NCBI GenBank assembly: GCA_045106855.1 | Contig: JBGCFI010000002.1 | Span: forward strand, 62,001 to 126,000 | Reading direction: 5' to 3' | DNA: 64,000 nucleotides | From: Granulosicoccus sp045106855 | GTDB taxonomy: Bacteria; Pseudomonadota; Gammaproteobacteria; Granulosicoccales; Granulosicoccaceae | Part shown: in pieces, positions 60,733-64,000 of the stretch | Numbering within the stretch: the stretch's first letter is position 1 | Layout of the letters: every line of letters begins with the position of its first letter | The notes under the pieces: generated by a model | The model's database searches: none | The model's input: the letters and a program-made list of their open reading frames with translations, nothing else | What the model was told of the DNA's origin: nothing | Made by a program: the position numbers and the translations under genes

Positions 60733-62778
60733 ATGGAAGTTTCTGAACGTCAGACTATCCTTTCACCAGGCGAGATGCTTGGGAGCTACCGGGTCGTTAG
60801 CTTCCTGGGGCAGGGCGGTTTTGGCGTCACGTATATAGCACGTGACACGATGCTGGATATTCAGGTAGCGATAAAAGAATACCTTCCAGAACGCATTGCA
60901 GAAAGAATCTCCACCAGTACAGTCCAATCACGCAGCGAACAGGACGTTGATGTTTTTCGTCGGGGACTTGCCAACTTCCTGAAAGAGGCACGCACACTGG
61001 CGCGTTTTAATCACCCCAATATCGTGAGGGTCAAAAGCGTATTCGAGCTGAACGGTACCGCCTATATGGTCATGGAATATGAGCGTGGACATGATCTGAA
61101 AGTGCTGTTCAATCGACGTGAGCAAACCAGTGAATCCGTGCTCAAAAGAATCATTGGTCCGGTACTGGATGGCCTGGAAGAGGTTCACCGCCATGGTTTT
61201 ATTCATCGTGATATCAAACCTGCCAATATTCTGATGCGGGACAATGGTTCTCCGGTAGTACTTGACTTCGGTTCTGCACGGCTTGCTGTCGGACATGACA
61301 CCGACACATTGACAGCGATGGTTACTGCAGGGTTTGCACCATTAGAGCAATACAGTGGCCTGGATGATCAACAGGGGCCGTGGACGGATGTGTATGCGCT
61401 GGGTGCGGTGTTGTATTATGCGGTGACTGGCAATTCCCCACCCGACTCAACACTCAGGGGTGCGGCTGTGCTCAACGAGAAAGTGGATCCTTATCAACCG
61501 TTGACCCAGATTGCGCCTGAAGGGTACAGCCACAGTTTTTGTCGCGCTGTCGACTGGGCGCTGCAATTCAAAGTCTCATCTCGACCGCAATCCCTGACTC
61601 AGTGGCGTGTAAGATTGTTCGGTGAAGAGTCGCTTGAGCAGTCGGAATTGCCTGTTGATGACCATGTCGAAGTCATTCCTGATACGGAACCTGTGCTTAT
61701 CCCTGAACCAGAACCCTTGGTTGACAAGGAGGCGGCTGGGCAAGTTGATTTTGCGGATGATCCCACTGTCATCAATGCAAAAACGTTAATACCAGCATCA
61801 GGGTCGCGTAAGAAAGCAAAGCGTCGGGACGACGATACCTTTGATGTTGAAACGACAGCGAATGTGCCGTTTGACAATGCCGCGCTGAACAAGCAAGACA
61901 AACAGCGATCTGTTATCGAACATCTATTGCACGTAAAACGTCCGGTTTATCTGGCATTGGGTGCTGTCTTCACATTTCTGATTGTCGCCTTAGGCCTGGT
62001 TATTGTAAATTCACGTCAAGCACCCGTTCCTGTCGCTGTTACCGACACTCAACCGGTTGTAAATAAAGTTCCAGAGGTTATCGAACAGCCAGTAGTTATC
62101 GCAAGTGGTGACGGTGACGATCAGCCTGAAATAACAGTTCAGGCTATTGAAGAACCGGCAGCCCCCGTTGTGACAACCGATCTGGTAGATCTGGAGAGAC
62201 AGGCGGCAGAGAAGGCTGAGGCGGATCGATTGGCAGCGGAGCGTGCTGAAGCGCGACTGGAAGCCGACAGGGAAATTCAAAGACTAGAGGCGCGTAAGCA
62301 AGCAAAATTGCAAGAGCAACTGGAGCAGGAGGCTGCCGCTGAACGCGCGCGTAAAGCTGCTGCTGCCAGTGAGGCGAACAAGCAGACCGCTAACGCACCG
62401 GAAGATGCTGTGAATAGTGCCGCCGGGCAAAACGATGTAAAGCCATTAATCAATTCGTCCGATATGTCCGAAGTACTTTCGCGGTTCGATGCCTTGTCTA
62501 AGGCCATTGAACAACGTGATTCCGTTGCTTTACAACAAACAACTATTCAATCGTCCAGAAAAACCGCGTACTTCGATTATGTATTTCGTACCTTTGACAA
62601 CGTCGAGGTCAAGATAAGTGATATCAGTGCAAACAGGCAGGATCAGACTATACGCGCTACGCTTCAAATCAATCGCATGATTCGCAACAATGGGGATGTG
62701 GTTATACCACCCGATGAGTTCAGGAATATCCCCATATATTCTGTAAAGGATAAAACGTGGTCAGCGATTCACTGGTAG
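60733..62778 (+). CDS. membrane-anchored serine/threonine protein kinase
   Basis: About 681 residues from ATG 60733. The Hanks-type kinase domain (about 15-285) has the Gly-loop LGQGGFGVTYIARD, the ATP lysine in VAIKEYLP, the catalytic loop FIHRDIKPANILM and DFGSARLAVG; VTAGFAPLEQYSG marks the activation segment. A juxtamembrane linker, one helix (PVYLALGAVFTFLIVALGLV, about 415-435), a periplasmic Ala/Glu-rich coiled coil and a C-terminal NTF2/SnoaL-like domain (FDALSKAIEQRDSVALQQTT to WSAIHW) follow. Likely senses a periplasmic cue. No phosphatase or T6SS genes adjoin. Confidence 0.9.
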   Translation: MEVSERQTILSPGEMLGSYRVVSFLGQGGFGVTYIARDTMLDIQVAIKEYLPERIAERISTSTVQSRSEQDVDVFRRGLANFLKEARTLARFNHPNIVRVKSVFELNGTAYMVMEYERGHDLKVLFNRREQTSESVLKRIIGPVLDGLEEVHRHGFIHRDIKPANILMRDNGSPVVLDFGSARLAVGHDTDTLTAMVTAGFAPLEQYSGLDDQQGPWTDVYALGAVLYYAVTGNSPPDSTLRGAAVLNEKVDPYQPLTQIAPEGYSHSFCRAVDWALQFKVSSRPQSLTQWRVRLFGEESLEQSELPVDDHVEVIPDTEPVLIPEPEPLVDKEAAGQVDFADDPTVINAKTLIPASGSRKKAKRRDDDTFDVETTANVPFDNAALNKQDKQRSVIEHLLHVKRPVYLALGAVFTFLIVALGLVIVNSRQAPVPVAVTDTQPVVNKVPEVIEQPVVIASGDGDDQPEITVQAIEEPAAPVVTTDLVDLERQAAEKAEADRLAAERAEARLEADREIQRLEARKQAKLQEQLEQEAAAERARKAAAASEANKQTANAPEDAVNSAAGQNDVKPLINSSDMSEVLSRFDALSKAIEQRDSVALQQTTIQSSRKTAYFDYVFRTFDNVEVKISDISANRQDQTIRATLQINRMIRNNGDVVIPPDEFRNIPIYSVKDKTWSAIHW

Positions 62779-63053
62779 CGGGCAGCACGACGTAGCAGAG
62801 CGTTAGCATTTTATATTGCGTACTTGCATCCCTCACGGGGTGCCCTGAACAAGCCGCGCCCTTGGATGATTACTTTCCGTTTTCAAGCCAACGGTTATCA
62901 GGACCGCTAACGAATGTGCGACGTGAAGTGCAGTTTGATAACTCGCATGTTTAAAGCTTGATAGAGGCAATGTTGCCAGCGTACGTTAATTTTTTACGTG
63001 CGCCGGCTCCTGGCGGAATTTACCTGACGACTAACCGGTACGCGTCAAACGGA

Positions 63054-64000
63054 TCAGTCTTCTGCGAGAACATTGCAAATGGCATCGGCCAGAGAATCCA
63101 GTCCTTCCTCAGGCAGGCCTGCCACGTTGATTCTTCCGTCGCCGACGAGGTAGATCCCGTAATCGTCACGCAGTTTATCGATTTGGGTCTTGTTCAGGGG
63201 CAACCGGCTGAACATGCCTTTCTGGCGAGCGATGTAATCAAAGCGTTCTGAATTGGAACGTTTTCTCATAGCATCGCTAAATGCCTGCCGCAGTCCTACC
63301 ATGCGAACACGCATGGCTTCCAGCTCATTACGCCAATCCTCATTGAGTGATTCTTCTGTTAATACTACTTCTGTGGAATTAGCACCGTGATCGGGTGGCA
63401 TTGAATAGTTGGATCGGATGACAGTGCTCATTAGGCCATGTGCACGCATGGCTTCTGCCTCGTCTTTCGCGACTATCATGGCAGCACCGACTCGTTCTCT
63501 ATAGAGTCCCAGGTTCTTGGAACAGCTGGCTGCTACAACCATCTCTGGAAGCTTTTCAGCCATTAATCTTACGGCAGCGGCGTCTTCTTCCAGGCCATCG
63601 CCAAATCCCTGGTACGCAATGTCTACGAACGGAACCAGATCGTTGGACTTGAGTACGTCGATGACTTGCCCCCACTGATCAAGAGTGAGATCAGCGCCCG
63701 TAGGGTTGTGGCAACAACCGTGGAGTAAAACAATGTCGCCTGATCTGGCCTTGCTGAGCGTGGCTAGCATGGCGTCAAGGTCTACTTCACCGGTGCTTGC
63801 ATCGTAATAGGGGTAGCTCTTTAACTCATAGCCTGATGCACTTAACAACGGAATATGGTTTGGCCAAGTAGGATCTGAGACCCACAAGTCGGCATCCGGT
63901 CTGATATTTTTCATGAGATCGGCCAGAACACGCAATGCACCACTGCCGCCTACGGACTGTGCAGCACGGATTCTGCTCGTGTCCGCATTGTCGCCGAATA
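63054..64000 (-). CDS. aromatic/aspartate aminotransferase, AspC/TyrB type (N-terminus beyond window)
   Basis: The frame is open to the right edge, showing about 315 of an expected 395 residues; the visible part starts in the FGDNADTSRIRAAQSVGGSG block, so the first residues lie outside. PLP-enzyme features are intact: VLLHGCCHNPTGADLTLDQW, FVDIAYQGFGDGLEEDA (PLP-binding Asp/Tyr) and the lysine of AASCSKNLGLYRERVG; the C-terminal MFSRLPLNKTQIDKLRDDYG and GRINVAGL are typical. It moves amino groups between aspartate or aromatic amino acids and 2-oxoglutarate. Aspartate versus tyrosine preference cannot be told. Confidence 0.92.
   Translation of the reverse strand, partial: FGDNADTSRIRAAQSVGGSGALRVLADLMKNIRPDADLWVSDPTWPNHIPLLSASGYELKSYPYYDASTGEVDLDAMLATLSKARSGDIVLLHGCCHNPTGADLTLDQWGQVIDVLKSNDLVPFVDIAYQGFGDGLEEDAAAVRLMAEKLPEMVVAASCSKNLGLYRERVGAAMIVAKDEAEAMRAHGLMSTVIRSNYSMPPDHGANSTEVVLTEESLNEDWRNELEAMRVRMVGLRQAFSDAMRKRSNSERFDYIARQKGMFSRLPLNKTQIDKLRDDYGIYLVGDGRINVAGLPEEGLDSLADAICNVLAED

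Overview
The window looks like a chromosomal segment of a free-living, metabolically versatile gammaproteobacterium, probably marine. The evidence is roughly 50-55% GC, abundant periplasmic binding proteins, outer-membrane OmpA-type and LpxR-type proteins, a Ca-binding thrombospondin-3 repeat giant, and a long-form GAPDH. The overall flavour recalls large-genome marine genera such as Granulosicoccus; this is an impression from gene content, not a database match. No phage, complete insertion sequence or CRISPR array was seen. Both window edges cut genes: an N,N-dimethylformamidase large-subunit-like gene on the left and an AspC/TyrB-type aminotransferase on the right.

Left part (1-8.5 kb): a Dpp/Opp-type ABC transporter operon (binding protein, two permeases, one fused double ATPase) converges on an EcKinase-type phosphotransferase and a 3-hydroxyisobutyrate dehydrogenase-like oxidoreductase. 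At 8.5-13.8 kb a 1739-residue protein combines a lectin-like N-terminus, about 1000 residues of Ca-binding repeats (including 17 tandem 22-residue units), an internal C-terminal-sorting-signal look-alike, a second signal-peptide-like stretch, a beta-barrel and an OmpA peptidoglycan-binding domain. At 14-19.3 kb there are an RNA (uracil-5) methyltransferase, then an operon of Gfo/Idh/MocA oxidoreductase, acyl-CoA dehydrogenase and APH-type kinase (the last two look like split ACAD10/11, or LvaC/LvaA), followed by a cluster of palindromic REP-like repeats.

Middle part (19.3-33 kb): MsrQ-like cytochrome with a PepSY protein, an LpxR-family deacylase, a signal-less binding protein beside an NfeD/SPFH pair, a LacI regulator, an alpha/beta hydrolase, a lipoprotein/HAMP-protein pair, cardiolipin synthase with an EEP-family hydrolase, a BI-1 family protein, tRNA-Ser(UGA), and a repeat-rich peptidoglycan-binding lipoprotein. 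At 33-39.4 kb a response regulator, sensor kinase and solute-binding protein form one overlapping operon, divergent from a complete tripartite tricarboxylate transporter (tctCBA). A direct repeat with 11-bp period in the shared promoter region is a good candidate for the regulator's site.

Right part: at 39.8-45 kb lies the most unusual locus. Three paralogous lipoproteins carry a remodelled OmpA-like C-terminus in which the usual ligand-binding Asp is lost and a cysteine pair is conserved. Two of them are translationally coupled (ATGA overlaps) to an orphan amino-acid binding protein; the third is divergent and followed by a periplasmic thioredoxin. At 45-56.6 kb is a D-xylose locus (xylB, xylR, xylFHG, xylA) with two unexpected passengers between xylB and xylR (a di-haem oxidoreductase and an FG-GAP/UnbV protein) and a DUF4159 protein after xylA. 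The window closes with long GAPDH, two exported proteins of unknown role, a membrane-anchored Ser/Thr kinase and the truncated aminotransferase.
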